DNA of 64,000 nucleotides from Paramesorhizobium salinisoli (GCF_003335045.1 NZ_QOZG01000003.1:248001-312000); one strand, 5' to 3'. Shown: positions 8,356 to 17,752, counted from the first letter of the stretch. Notes: a model not told the origin generated them from the letters alone. Numbers and translations are program-made.

Positions 8356-10179
8356 CTATTTGGGATCATGCCACCATGTTGGCAACCGGAAACCATAGAG
8401 GGACGTCTGTTCCGGATGCTTTATTCGCGACCATCGCGCCACCCATTGTTTCGGCAGATGATAGAGCGGAACATAGTAGTTGCCGGAAATGAGGATGCGG
8501 TCCAGCGCACGCACTGCGCTGACGAAATCCTCCTGGCTGCGGGCCGCAATCAGGGCTTCGATCATCGCATCGACGGCGGGATCCGCCACGCCGGGATAGT
8601 TGAAACTGCCCTGGACATCGCGCGAGGCCGAGCCCCAGCGCCTCCATTGCTCGTTGCCGGGCGATAGCGAGGAGGTGAGGGCGCCGAGGATCATGTCGTA
8701 ATCGAAGGTCTGCAGCCGCTGCTGGTACTGCGCATCATCGACCGTGCGGACCTTGATGGAGATGCCGAGCCTCCCCAGCGTGCGTGCATAGGCAAGGCTG
8801 ACCTTCTCTTCTTCCGGCGTACGCGTCATGATCTCGAAGGTAAGCGGCTCGCCTGATGGGGCGAACGCCTGCTCGTCGTGGAACGTGTATCCCGCTTGCT
8901 TTAGCAGGTCGAAGGCTTTCCTGGTGGCATCGCGGTCGCGTCCGGTGCCGTCGGTCGTCGGCGGGCGATAGGTGCCGTTCATGACATCGGGCAGCACGGC
9001 GTTGGGGAATTTCGCCAGCAGGGCTTTTTCCCGCGCATCCGCGGGATGGCCGATGGAAGAAAGCACCGAACCGTCCCAGAACCCGCCGGTACGCTCGTAA
9101 CGGCCATCGAAAAGGTTGCGATTGACCCATTCGAAATCGAAGAGCTCGGAGAGCGCTTGCCTGACCCTGCGATCGGCAAATTTTTCCCGTCGCGTATTGA
9201 AAACGAAGCCCAGCGTATTTGCAGGCGTCCCCTTGGAGAATTGGTCCTTGATGACCAGCCCCTGACGGACAGCCGGAAAATCATAGGACTTTTCCCATCG
9301 TATCGGATCGCCCTCGATCAGGACATCGACGATACCCTTCTTGAACGCTTCAAAAAGCGAGGTCTCGTTGCGAAAATATTCGACAGTGATCGTATCGAAA
9401 TTATCGATGCCGCGCTTGGAAGGCAGGTCCTTGGCCCAGTAATCGGGATTGCGCTTGTAGATGATGCGCTGACCTGGCTGAACCTTGGAGACCAAATAGG
9501 GGCCGCTGCCCACGGGCGGCTTCAAAGAAGCATTGCCGAACGTGGCAGGATCGATGGCATGTTGCGGCAGAACCGGCATCGTCGTGGCGACGAGCAATGG
9601 AAACTCGCGATCCGATTTGTCGTTGAACGCAAACCGCAGGCCGTGTTCTCCGACTTTCTCGATGCTGGCGATCCTATCCATGCGGTTGTTGAAGGGAGGG
9701 CGTCCCTTTTCCGCCAGAAGCTTGAAGGAGAAAATAACGTCGTCCACGGTGACCGGCTGGCCATCGGACCATTTAGCGTCGGGATTGAGAGTGAATTCGA
9801 TCCAATTGCGATCCGGATCCATTTCGACCTTTTGCGCGATCAGCCCGTAAAGCGTGAAAGGCTCGTTGGAGGAACGCTCCATCAGCGGCTCGAAGAGGAG
9901 GTTGCCGTATTCTGCGTCGAGGAAGAGGCCGCGTGCCGTGGTGCGCATGCTTTTCAGCACGAAAGGATTGAGGCTGTCGAAGGTGCCCACGACGCCATAG
10001 GTGATGCTGCCGCCTTTCGGTGCATCGGGATTGACGTATGGAAAATGGGTGTAGTCGGCCGGGAGCGCCGGCTCTCCATGCATGGCGATGCCATAGGTCG
10101 GTTCGGCGTGTGCCGACAGCATCCCTGCAATGCCTGTGGCCATGGCGATGGATATGGTTCGAATAAATCTGCCGAGCAT
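8356..10179 (-). CDS. ABC transporter substrate-binding protein, family 5 (YejA-like)
   Basis: The 607-residue precursor starts with a signal peptide (IAMATGIAGMLSAHA) and continues with MHGEPALPADYTHFPYVNPD, as in the YejA/oligopeptide branch of family 5 solute-binding proteins. Later segments such as WSDGQPVTVDDVIFSFKLL and VGSGPYLVSKVQPGQRI are characteristic of the family. It should bind peptides in the periplasm for an inner-membrane ABC importer. No permease or ATPase gene is next to it, so it is an orphan or works with a transporter encoded elsewhere. The ATG at 10179 is preceded by GGAAG; the open frame extends 90 codons further upstream but that stretch looks non-coding. Confidence 0.9.
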   Translation of the reverse strand: MLGRFIRTISIAMATGIAGMLSAHAEPTYGIAMHGEPALPADYTHFPYVNPDAPKGGSITYGVVGTFDSLNPFVLKSMRTTARGLFLDAEYGNLLFEPLMERSSNEPFTLYGLIAQKVEMDPDRNWIEFTLNPDAKWSDGQPVTVDDVIFSFKLLAEKGRPPFNNRMDRIASIEKVGEHGLRFAFNDKSDREFPLLVATTMPVLPQHAIDPATFGNASLKPPVGSGPYLVSKVQPGQRIIYKRNPDYWAKDLPSKRGIDNFDTITVEYFRNETSLFEAFKKGIVDVLIEGDPIRWEKSYDFPAVRQGLVIKDQFSKGTPANTLGFVFNTRREKFADRRVRQALSELFDFEWVNRNLFDGRYERTGGFWDGSVLSSIGHPADAREKALLAKFPNAVLPDVMNGTYRPPTTDGTGRDRDATRKAFDLLKQAGYTFHDEQAFAPSGEPLTFEIMTRTPEEEKVSLAYARTLGRLGISIKVRTVDDAQYQQRLQTFDYDMILGALTSSLSPGNEQWRRWGSASRDVQGSFNYPGVADPAVDAMIEALIAARSQEDFVSAVRALDRILISGNYYVPLYHLPKQWVARWSRIKHPEQTSLYGFRLPTWWHDPK

Positions 10180-10511
10180 TGCGGTACTTCCAGTCGATGC
10201 AGTCCAGTCGGTAGAACCGGCCTTTTGATTCGCGGTCAAATTAACACGGGTCTTATAAGCACCAATATGGTAGGTTATTGGTAGGTACGAATATGACACG
10301 GTGCTGGTGCCAAGCGACGATTCCTCCCGAACTGGCCCGGAACTGGCCCGAACTGGGATGCATCGGACAAAAGGACGCTGGATTTGCCCGAGCAAGCAGT
10401 GTAACACCGCCTGCGAGCAAAAGGGGTCACGCTGTTGCCGCATTTTCACACCACTGACAGGCCAATCGTGACCAAAAATGGGATCAGACCGTTGAAAGGA
10501 ACCTGTTGATC
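10180..10511. other. Divergent intergenic region with short 11-base-period repeats
   Basis: No credible gene is seen in these 332 bases between the divergent binding-protein and ialB-like genes. Two direct-repeat features stand out. TGGTAGGT occurs at 10268 and again 11 bases later at 10279. GAACTGGCCCG occurs twice in tandem at 10329-10350, followed by a partial third copy. Both have one-helical-turn spacing, which could suit a regulator binding site, but no known consensus was recognised. Promoters for both flanking genes must lie here. Confidence 0.5.
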
Positions 10512-11126
10512 ATGTCCAAGACGAAGACAATCGCTGCCGCCTCCGCAGTCGCTGGCGCGTTCGCTTTGCTTGCAACCGCGACCTTCCCGGCATCTGCGCA
10601 GCAGCCTCCGCAAGGATGGTTCAAGGTCTGCTCGAAGCAGGAAGACAACGATATCTGCAACACACAGAACATCGTCACCGCGGATTCAGGCCAGCTTCTG
10701 ACTGCCGTCAACCTGATCGAGATCAAGGGCAAGATCAACCGTAAGATCTTCCAGGTTTCCGTTCCCACAGGCCGCCTGATCCAGGCTGGAGTTGGTCTGC
10801 AGATCGACGCGAACAAGACCCAGAAGATCGACTACGGCATCTGCTTCCCCGATCGCTGCATTGCCGAGGTCGTTCTGTCGGACGATTTGATCAATGCGCT
10901 GAAGAAGGGCGGAAAGCTGACGCTCACCTCCGTCAATTTCCAGAACAAGCCGAACCCGATAAACGTCTCCCTCACGGGTTTCTCGGGCGCGCTAACCGGT
11001 CCCGGCCTGCAGCAGCCGGAATTGGAAGCCCGTCAGAAGGAACTGCAGGACGCGGTCCAGAAGCGTCAAAAGGAATTTGAGGCCAAGATGAAGGCGGAGC
11101 AGGAAAAGGCCAAGGCCGGCAACTGA
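10512..11126 (+). CDS. Invasion-associated locus B (IalB) family protein
   Basis: The 204-residue precursor has a signal peptide (TIAAASAVAGAFALLATATFPASAQQ) and then the IalB-type domain, seen in GWFKVCSKQEDNDICNTQNI, the KIFQVSVPTGRLIQAGVGLQ segment and the YGICFPDRCIAEV cysteine pair. IalB proteins of Bartonella and Brucella are exported and linked to host-cell entry, while related proteins occur widely in free-living rhizobia, so virulence cannot be assumed. The C-terminus is a charged, likely coiled-coil tail rich in Lys, Gln and Glu. AAAGGA lies about 10 bases before the ATG at 10512. A clear terminator follows. Confidence 0.85.
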   Translation: MSKTKTIAAASAVAGAFALLATATFPASAQQPPQGWFKVCSKQEDNDICNTQNIVTADSGQLLTAVNLIEIKGKINRKIFQVSVPTGRLIQAGVGLQIDANKTQKIDYGICFPDRCIAEVVLSDDLINALKKGGKLTLTSVNFQNKPNPINVSLTGFSGALTGPGLQQPELEARQKELQDAVQKRQKEFEAKMKAEQEKAKAGN

Positions 11127-11151
11127 TCTGATTGAAGCCTTGCAGAATAAG

Positions 11152-11178
11152 AAAAGGGACGCCAGGCGTCCCTTTTTT
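11152..11178 (+). terminator. Rho-independent terminator after the IalB-like gene
   Basis: GGGACGCC at 11156 and GGCGTCCC at 11165 form a perfect inverted repeat that is followed directly by six T residues. It lies about 30 bases after the stop codon of the IalB-like gene. The gene beyond it (hspQ) is convergent, so the hairpin also helps to separate the two transcripts. Confidence 0.85.
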
Positions 11179-11208
11179 AATTTGTGAGGCGGCAGGTTCG
11201 AGGTGATC

Positions 11209-11547
11209 TCAATGCGCGTGTTGCGCCTTGACCCTGTAAAGACCATTCTCCACTTTTTCGAACAGATCCCTTATCTGAGGATGGCGCAGCGGTTCGCCGC
11301 TGGTATCCGGCAGCAAATTCTGTTCCGAGACATAGGCGACGTATTCGCTTTCCGCATTCTCTGCGAGCAGATGGTAAAACGGCTGGTCACGGTGCGGCCG
11401 CACCTCTTCGGGGATCGATTGATACCATTCTTCGGTATTGGCGAATTCCGGATCGACGTCGAAGATGACGCCGCGAAAGGGGAATAGCCGATGCTTGACG
11501 ACCTGCCCGATCTGGAACTTAGCATGCTTGATCTGTGTTATGCCCAT
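11209..11547 (-). CDS. hspQ: Heat shock protein HspQ / hemimethylated-DNA-binding family
   Basis: This 112-residue protein matches the HspQ/YccV family: KFQIGQVVKHRLFPFRGVI, then the FANTEEWY and RPHRDQPFYHLLAE motifs, and YVAYVSEQNLLPD. In enterobacteria HspQ promotes degradation of selected proteins by the Lon protease and was also described as binding hemimethylated oriC DNA. I start it at MGITQIKHAKF (11547); an in-frame ATG seven codons upstream (11568) is possible because neither site has a strong ribosome binding site. It is convergent with the IalB-like gene and starts far upstream of the UbiH-type gene stop, which is on the same strand. Confidence 0.88.
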   Translation of the reverse strand: MGITQIKHAKFQIGQVVKHRLFPFRGVIFDVDPEFANTEEWYQSIPEEVRPHRDQPFYHLLAENAESEYVAYVSEQNLLPDTSGEPLRHPQIRDLFEKVENGLYRVKAQHAH

Positions 11548-11746
11548 TGTCTTTGATATCACAACCATATGCTGAACGCGGGTTGTCCTTGACCTATCAG
11601 TCCTTGGCGCCATTGTATCCATGAAAATCAACGGTTTGGCCGTATGTCGTCGCGGCGCCGGGGCTGAATGAATGCCTTTCCATGGCTTATGTGGCGTTGC
11701 TCGCCCGGTTTTTCCACCCTTCTTCAAGGTGCGGGGTGGCGGATGT

Positions 11747-12955
11747 TCAGCGATGGTGCTGGCGCGACGATGAGAAGATACCGCTGAAGCCGCTGCCGGG
11801 GCGCAGTCCCTCGCGCATGAAGAAGCCGCGCAGCGGCGCGAACGAGCGCAGGAGTTCCAGCCCCAGGCTGCGTGCGACCTGCGCTGGCAGGAAGCCTGTC
11901 AGGAGCGAACGGTTTAAGGCGTCGACGGATCCGGTGCGCGCGAGTACATCGGGACGCCGCAGCCTGTCATAGGCGCAGGTGACGTTTTCGCTGCCGGCAT
12001 CGTCTGAATCATCCTGCAATGCCTTCAAAAGCGTTTCGACATCGCGGATGCCGAGATTGAGGCCTTGTGCGCCGATGGGAGGGAAAACATGCGCAGCCTC
12101 GCCGACAAGTACCGTCCGATGGGCGGCAAAGGCGGTCGGCACGAGCCCGGACAGCGGCCAGGCCTGCGGTTTCGTCTCGACCGTGACCTTACCGAGCATC
12201 GAGTGCATCCGTTCCTCGACATGGCTCCCCAGCGCGGCCGTATCGAGCGCCATCAGCCTGTCGGCGAGCGCTGGATTGGCGACCCAGACGAGGCTTGATC
12301 TGCGGCCGGGCAGGGGGACCTGGGTAAAAGGTCCGTCCTCGGTGTGAAACTCGGTCGAAATGTTCTCATGCTCGCGCGCATGCGCGAAGGACAGGACGAC
12401 AGCGGTCTGCGGATAGTTCCAGCGGCGCGTTTGGATACCTGCCGATTCCCGGGCCAGCGAGCCGCGCCCGTCGCAGGCGACGAGAAGCCGCGCGACCATT
12501 TCCTGACCGCCTTCAGTTTCGATGACAACCCCATCCGGCGTGTGGCTATAGGCGGTCGCCGGTGAGAAGACGCGATCGATGCGCCCGTCAGCATCGGCGG
12601 CATCGGAAAGAGCCTTGTTCAGGACGGAATTCGGCATGTTGTACCCGAACGCGGCCTCGCCGATCTCGCCGGCATGGAAAGTGACGGCAGGGCTCCTGAT
12701 CAGACGGCGCGTGGCATCGACGATCCGCATGGTTGCGAGTGGCGCGGCCTTTGGGGAAATGGCGTTCCATATACCCAGGCTTTCCAGAAACCCGATCGCG
12801 GGGATCATGAGCGCCGTGGTCCGTTGGTCGTTTTCATCAACGGCAGGCCCGACGAGCGTCACGTCATGCCCGTCGGCGGTCAGCGCCAGAGCCGCGATCA
12901 TTCCCGCCGGGCCGCTGCCCGCGACGACGATTTCCTTCTCAATCCTGCCGGCCAT
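11747..12955 (-). CDS. UbiH/UbiF/VisC-family FAD-dependent hydroxylase
   Basis: The 402-residue flavoprotein has an N-terminal Rossmann motif (VVAGSGPAGMIAALAL), the central DG motif (LLVACDGRGSLARESAG), and the second FAD motif (VLVGEAAHVFPPIGAQGLNLGIRD) of ubiquinone-biosynthesis aromatic hydroxylases. It probably hydroxylates a ring carbon of a ubiquinone precursor, but which position cannot be told from sequence. I chose the ATG at 12955 because GAGG lies 8 to 11 bases upstream; an ATG two codons earlier (12961) is too close to that site. The open frame extends 97 codons further upstream without gene-like content. It is divergent from pcs. Confidence 0.85.
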   Translation of the reverse strand: MAGRIEKEIVVAGSGPAGMIAALALTADGHDVTLVGPAVDENDQRTTALMIPAIGFLESLGIWNAISPKAAPLATMRIVDATRRLIRSPAVTFHAGEIGEAAFGYNMPNSVLNKALSDAADADGRIDRVFSPATAYSHTPDGVVIETEGGQEMVARLLVACDGRGSLARESAGIQTRRWNYPQTAVVLSFAHAREHENISTEFHTEDGPFTQVPLPGRRSSLVWVANPALADRLMALDTAALGSHVEERMHSMLGKVTVETKPQAWPLSGLVPTAFAAHRTVLVGEAAHVFPPIGAQGLNLGIRDVETLLKALQDDSDDAGSENVTCAYDRLRRPDVLARTGSVDALNRSLLTGFLPAQVARSLGLELLRSFAPLRGFFMREGLRPGSGFSGIFSSSRQHHR

Positions 12956-13187
12956 CTTCATATCCTCGTGTCCGGTATCATCGAAACCGGCAACTGCATG
13001 ATCCCACCACAGCACATTTATGCCCGGACAGGTGAAAAGGCACGGAAAATTTGGGGTGTGGGCGATCTTCCGTGGGACGAAATGCGTTTTATGGGATAAC
13101 TCCCTTGCTCTTTCGAGATTATTTGAGAAAAGCTGATCCCATGGAAACGCCCTGTATTCGGATCGGCAGAAAGAATCGGCAAAACAC

Positions 13188-13970
13188 GTGAAAGCGAAGT
13201 TGTCTGAAAAAATGAAAACCAAGAGAGTGACGGCCCCGCAGGCCAAAGCTTTCTCGGTTCATCTGCTGACGGCGTCCGGTTCGTTCCTGGCGTTCCTGTC
13301 CATCGTCGCTGCGAGCGAGGAGCGCTGGACCGCCATGTTCTGGTGGCTCGGCCTGGCTCTTTTCGTCGATGGCATAGACGGCCCTATCGCCCGCAAGCTC
13401 GATGTGAAGTACGTCCTGCCGACCTGGTCCGGCGAACTCCTCGACAATATCATCGACTATGTCACCTATGTGTTGATCCCGGCCTTTGCGCTCTATCAGA
13501 GCGGCTTCATGGGCGAGGGACTTTCCTTCCTGTCGGGCGCAATCATCGTGATATCGAGCGCGATCTATTATGCCGACACGAGCATGAAGACGAACGAGAA
13601 CTTCTTCAAAGGCTTCCCCGTCGTCTGGAACATGGTGGTTTTCACGCTGTTCATCGTCAAGCCGGGCGAATGGATCGCCTTCGCGACGGTGGTATTCTCG
13701 GCAATCCTGTCATTCGTGCCGATCTATTTCCTACACCCGGTGCGGGTCGTTCGACTGCGGCCGCTCAACCTCGCGGTTTTTCTAGTGTGGTGCGCCCTTG
13801 GCGTTCTGGCGCTTTTCTATCAGCTCGACGCGCCGCTCTGGCTGCGCATCAGCATATCCGTCACCGGCATCTATCTCTATTGCATCGGTGGCTTGATGCA
13901 GTTCTTCCCGCGATTGGGGCATTTCGGCCCCGATGAGATTGGCCCTGGCAATAATGGAGCGCAACCATGA
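13188..13970 (+). CDS. pcs: Phosphatidylcholine synthase
   Basis: Pcs condenses choline with CDP-diacylglycerol to form phosphatidylcholine in the inner membrane, a pathway typical of Brucella, Sinorhizobium and related bacteria that take choline from a host or the environment. The CDP-alcohol phosphotransferase signature is present as DGPIAR followed by GELLDNIID, and about eight membrane segments follow (for example FLSGAIIVISSAIYYAD and NLAVFLVWCALGVLALFY). The start is uncertain: the GTG at 13188 gives 260 residues, while the ATG at 13212 gives 252; neither has a strong ribosome binding site. The stop overlaps the start of the quinone reductase gene, so the two are probably translationally coupled. 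Confidence 0.93.
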   Translation: MKAKLSEKMKTKRVTAPQAKAFSVHLLTASGSFLAFLSIVAASEERWTAMFWWLGLALFVDGIDGPIARKLDVKYVLPTWSGELLDNIIDYVTYVLIPAFALYQSGFMGEGLSFLSGAIIVISSAIYYADTSMKTNENFFKGFPVVWNMVVFTLFIVKPGEWIAFATVVFSAILSFVPIYFLHPVRVVRLRPLNLAVFLVWCALGVLALFYQLDAPLWLRISISVTGIYLYCIGGLMQFFPRLGHFGPDEIGPGNNGAQP

Positions 13971-14941
13971 TCCAAGCCGTTCGCGTCCATCGAGTAGGTG
14001 GTCCCGAGGTTCTTGTCTATGAGCCGATGGAAATCGGAGAGCCGGGGCCAGGGGAGGCCAAGGTCCGCCACGAAGCCATCGGCCTCAATTTCATCGACGT
14101 CTATTTTCGCACCGGCCTCTACAAGGCAGCCTCGCTGCCCTTTATTCCCGGCAGCGAAGGTGCCGGCGTCGTCATGTCTGTCGGACCCGACGTCACCCAT
14201 GTGAAGCCCGGCGACCGCGTCGCCTATGTCACGACGCCAGGATCCTATGCCGATGAGCGCATTGTCGCGGCCGATCGTCTGGTGATCGTGCCGGAGGCGA
14301 TCGATCTCAAGACCGCCGCCTCGGTCATGCTCAAAGGCATGACGGCGCAATATCTTTTGCGCCGCACCTTCAAGGTCAAGAAAGGCGACACGATTCTGTT
14401 CCATGCCGCGGCCGGCGGCGTCGGCCTGATTGCCGGACAATGGGCGAAGCATCTGGGCGCAACCGTGATCGGAACCGCCGGATCGCCGGAGAAATTGGAA
14501 CTCGCCAAGTCCCATGGCTACGATCACGTCATCAATTACCGCACTGAAGATTTCGTCGAGCGCGTCAAGGAACTGACCGGCGGGCAGGGTGTCGATGTGG
14601 TCTACGATTCGGTTGGCAAGGATACTTTTCCCGGCTCGCTCGATGTGCTGAAGCCGTTCGGCATGTTCGTCAGCTTCGGCCAGTCCTCCGGCTCGATCCC
14701 GCCCTTCGACATTGCCGTTCTGCAACAGAAGGGATCGCTCTTCGCCACTCGCCCAACGCTCAATAATTATATCGCCAAGCGGCAGGACCTTGAAGCCACG
14801 GCGAAGGATCTGTTTTCAGTTATCGAGAGCGGAGCGGTCTCGGTGAGGTTAAACCAGACCTATGCGCTGAAGGATGCCGCCCAGGCCCACGCCGACCTGG
14901 AAGGCCGCAAGACGACAGGGACGACGGTGCTTATTCCATAG
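13967..14941 (+). CDS. NADPH:quinone oxidoreductase, zinc-independent MDR family
   Basis: The 324-residue protein belongs to the QorA branch of medium-chain dehydrogenases/reductases. It has the N-terminal GroES-like fold (HEAIGLNFIDVYFRTGLY, PGSEGAGVV) and the nucleotide-binding motif AAAGGVGLIAGQWAK, and it lacks the usual zinc-ligand cysteines. It should reduce quinones with NADPH in the cytoplasm. Its ATG overlaps the pcs stop in an ATGA arrangement, so the two genes are likely co-transcribed, though no direct pathway link to lipid synthesis is known. The ABC importer genes begin 115 bases downstream. Confidence 0.9.
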   Translation: MIQAVRVHRVGGPEVLVYEPMEIGEPGPGEAKVRHEAIGLNFIDVYFRTGLYKAASLPFIPGSEGAGVVMSVGPDVTHVKPGDRVAYVTTPGSYADERIVAADRLVIVPEAIDLKTAASVMLKGMTAQYLLRRTFKVKKGDTILFHAAAGGVGLIAGQWAKHLGATVIGTAGSPEKLELAKSHGYDHVINYRTEDFVERVKELTGGQGVDVVYDSVGKDTFPGSLDVLKPFGMFVSFGQSSGSIPPFDIAVLQQKGSLFATRPTLNNYIAKRQDLEATAKDLFSVIESGAVSVRLNQTYALKDAAQAHADLEGRKTTGTTVLIP

Positions 14942-15056
14942 GCGGGCATCGTTGCTGCATCTTTGATGTGCGAATCTCACGGCGTGTGAGCTTTTCCACT
15001 TCCCAATATTGAGGGTGCTGTCATAAGATCACCTGCAATAATGCCTCTGGGGAACC

Positions 15057-16637
15057 ATGTCAGCCATTTCCACGGACCAGCCACTTCTGGATGTTCGCCG
15101 GATCACCAAGAATTTCGGTAATCTCGTAGCCTGCAACGCGATCGATCTCGTCATCAGGGCAGGCGAGATCCATGCGCTGCTGGGCGAAAACGGCGCCGGG
15201 AAATCGACTTTCGTAAAAATGCTGTTCGGTTCGCTGCAGCCGGTCTCGGGTCAGATAATCTGGAAAGGCCGGCCCGTCAGCATTTCCAGTCCCGCGGTGG
15301 CGCGTTCGCTGGGCATCGGCATGGTCTTTCAGCATTTTTCGCTGTTCGATTCCCTCACTGCCGCGGAAAACATCGCACTTTCGCTCGATAAAGCGATTCC
15401 GCTATCGGATATCGCCAGCCGCGCCCGCGATATCGGCAACGCATATGGGCTGCCGCTTGATCCCAATGCGCTGGTTGGCGATCTCTCGGTGGGCGAGCGC
15501 CAGCGCATCGAGATCATCCGTTGTCTTCTTCAGGAGCCGGATCTGATCATATTGGACGAGCCGACATCGGTTTTGACCCCGCAGGAGGCCGATCGCCTGT
15601 TCGTCACGCTGGAGCGATTGCGGTCCGAGGGAAGATCGATCCTCTATATCAGCCACAGGCTCGAGGAGGTGAAGCGGCTCTGCGACCGGGCGACGGTGTT
15701 GCGCCACGGCAAGGTGGTGGCGCAATGCGATCCCCGCCGGGAAACGGCGGCGTCGCTGGCGCGGATGATGGTCGGTAACGACATCGGGATCGTCCGTCGC
15801 GACGCACCGGCGATCGGAGAGGGCAGCGCACTGCTTGAAATAGCCGGGCTGAGCCAGCCGTCGCGCGGGCCATTTTCCACAGCCCTGCGCGACATGCGGC
15901 TTTCCGTGCATGCAGGCGAGATCGTCGGGATCGCCGGTGTCGCCGGCAATGGGCAGGGCGAGTTCTTCGAGGCGATATCGGGCGAGGTGACGCAGGCTGG
16001 CCCCGATACCATCCGCATCGGCGGCGTTGCCGCCGGGCAGGCAGGCATTTCGCGGCGCAGGCAGCTTGGCGCGGCATTCGTGCCCGAGGAGCGCCTGGGA
16101 CATGGCGCCGTGCCGGAACTGCCGCTGACGGACAATCTATTCCTCTCGCGCTACAGCACGGACAGCAGAACATACCTGCGGGGTCGATCGCTGAAGATAC
16201 TTGCGCAGGACGCGTTGCAATCGGCCGTCAAGCGCATCGTCAAGATGATGGATGTCCGCAAAAGCGGAGAAAACCCCGATGCATCAGCACTTTCCGGCGG
16301 AAATTTGCAAAAATTCATCATCGGTCGTGAATTGGACCGCAAGCCGGCAGTTCTCGTCGTCAACCAGCCGACATGGGGCGTCGATGCGGGAGCGGCGGCG
16401 CATATCAGGCAGGCTCTGATCGATCTGGCGCGCAGCGGATCCGCGGTTCTCATCATCAGCCAGGATCTGGATGAATTGCTGGAAATCTGCGACAGGGTAG
16501 CGGTGATGAATCACGGCACGCTTTCCGATGCCCTTCCCATAGGCGAGGTTACGCTGGAGAAGATCGGGCTGATGATGGGCGGTGTCGATGCGGGGCATTC
16601 AGTTGCAGGGCAGGCGAGTGTGGGCGGAATGGCATAA
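15057..16637 (+). CDS. BMP-type ABC importer, duplicated ATPase subunit (NupO/YufO-like)
   Basis: The 526-residue protein holds two ABC domains, as in ribose and nucleoside importers. The first has Walker A GENGAGKST, signature LSVGERQR and Walker B LIILDEPTS. The second has the degenerate Walker A GVAGNGQGE and signature LSGGNLQK. It should power uptake through the two permeases encoded directly downstream. The gene order ATPase, permease, permease, binding protein and the type of binding protein (BMP family) point to a nucleoside or related substrate; the exact ligand cannot be read from the sequence. The stop shares one base with the next start (TAATG). Confidence 0.93.
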   Translation: MSAISTDQPLLDVRRITKNFGNLVACNAIDLVIRAGEIHALLGENGAGKSTFVKMLFGSLQPVSGQIIWKGRPVSISSPAVARSLGIGMVFQHFSLFDSLTAAENIALSLDKAIPLSDIASRARDIGNAYGLPLDPNALVGDLSVGERQRIEIIRCLLQEPDLIILDEPTSVLTPQEADRLFVTLERLRSEGRSILYISHRLEEVKRLCDRATVLRHGKVVAQCDPRRETAASLARMMVGNDIGIVRRDAPAIGEGSALLEIAGLSQPSRGPFSTALRDMRLSVHAGEIVGIAGVAGNGQGEFFEAISGEVTQAGPDTIRIGGVAAGQAGISRRRQLGAAFVPEERLGHGAVPELPLTDNLFLSRYSTDSRTYLRGRSLKILAQDALQSAVKRIVKMMDVRKSGENPDASALSGGNLQKFIIGRELDRKPAVLVVNQPTWGVDAGAAAHIRQALIDLARSGSAVLIISQDLDELLEICDRVAVMNHGTLSDALPIGEVTLEKIGLMMGGVDAGHSVAGQASVGGMA

Positions 16638-17752
16638 TGCGTATCGAACTGGTCAAGCGGCCACAGCATTCAGTCCTGTTCAGCGCGCTTTCCCCGCTTA
16701 TCGCGCTGCTGCTGACGCTGGTTGCTGGCGCCGTGCTTTTTGCCCTCATGGGCAAGGCTCCGCTGACATCGCTCTATGTCTATTTCGTCGAGCCGCTTCT
16801 CGATGTCTGGTCGCTGCATGAGCTGATGGTCAAGGCGGCCCCGCTGATCCTCATCGCGGTCGGCCTTTCCCTTTGCTATCGTTCCAACAACTGGAACATT
16901 GGCGCCGAAGGCCAGTTCATCGCCGGCGCCATCGCAGGGTCGATCCTTCCCGTGATGTTTCCGGACTTCCAGTCCTGGATCGTTCTGCCGCTGATTTTGC
17001 TGATGGGCATGGCCGGTGGCGCAGCCTATGGCTCCATTCCGGCCTTTCTGAAAGTACGCTTCAACACCAATGAAATCCTGACGAGCCTGATGCTGGTCTA
17101 TGTAGCGCAGTTTTTCCTGGATTGGCTCGTGCGCGGCCCCTGGCGAAATCCCGAGGGCTATAATTTTCCGGAGACGCGGCAGTTCAACGATTCGGCCATA
17201 CTGCCGGAGATATGGACGGCATCCGGCCGCGCCCATTGGGGCATCGTCCTGGCTCTTATCGCAGCGCTCGGGCTCTGGTTCCTCCTGTCGCGGACGATGA
17301 AGGGCTTTGAGATCCGGGTCTTGGGGAGCAGCCCGCGAGCAGGGCGATTCGCGGGTTTCAGTGCCGGTAAAATGACGTTTTTCGTATTTCTGGTCTCCGG
17401 CGCTCTGGCCGGGCTTGCCGGAATATCGGAGGTATCGGGTGCAATCGGCCAGCTGCGAACGAGCATTTCGCCGGGATATGGCTTCACGGCTATCATCGTC
17501 GCCTTTCTGGGAAGGCTCAATCCGCTGGGGATCGTGGCCGCCGGATTTGTCCTGGCGTTGTCCTATCTCGGTGGAGAGGCGGCCCAGGTGGCTATCGGCA
17601 TTTCAGAAAAATCGGCCCGCGTCTTCCAGGGGATGATCCTGTTCTTCGTCCTGGCCAGCGACACCTTGATCCATTACCGAATCCGGCTTGTTCCCACACC
17701 GGTCGGCAAGCTTGCGGGGAAGACGGCCGCCAAATCTGCGGAGAAGGAATGA
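16637..17752 (+). CDS. BMP-type ABC importer, permease 1 (NupP/YufP-like)
   Basis: This 371-residue integral membrane protein belongs to the BPD_transp_2 (branched-chain amino acid/ribose-like) permease family. About eight to ten hydrophobic segments are visible (LIALLLTLVAGAVLFAL, WIVLPLILLMGMAGGAA), together with the family segment NNWNIGAEGQF and the loop region FNTNEILTSLML. It should form one half of the membrane channel. It starts at an ATG overlapping the ATPase stop and overlaps the start of permease 2 by four bases, which indicates an operon with translational coupling. Confidence 0.92.
   Translation: MRIELVKRPQHSVLFSALSPLIALLLTLVAGAVLFALMGKAPLTSLYVYFVEPLLDVWSLHELMVKAAPLILIAVGLSLCYRSNNWNIGAEGQFIAGAIAGSILPVMFPDFQSWIVLPLILLMGMAGGAAYGSIPAFLKVRFNTNEILTSLMLVYVAQFFLDWLVRGPWRNPEGYNFPETRQFNDSAILPEIWTASGRAHWGIVLALIAALGLWFLLSRTMKGFEIRVLGSSPRAGRFAGFSAGKMTFFVFLVSGALAGLAGISEVSGAIGQLRTSISPGYGFTAIIVAFLGRLNPLGIVAAGFVLALSYLGGEAAQVAIGISEKSARVFQGMILFFVLASDTLIHYRIRLVPTPVGKLAGKTAAKSAEKE

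Noticed and set aside
9046-10284. 412-codon open frame on the plus strand
   Set aside because: Antisense to the YejA-like gene, no family features, no ribosome binding site.
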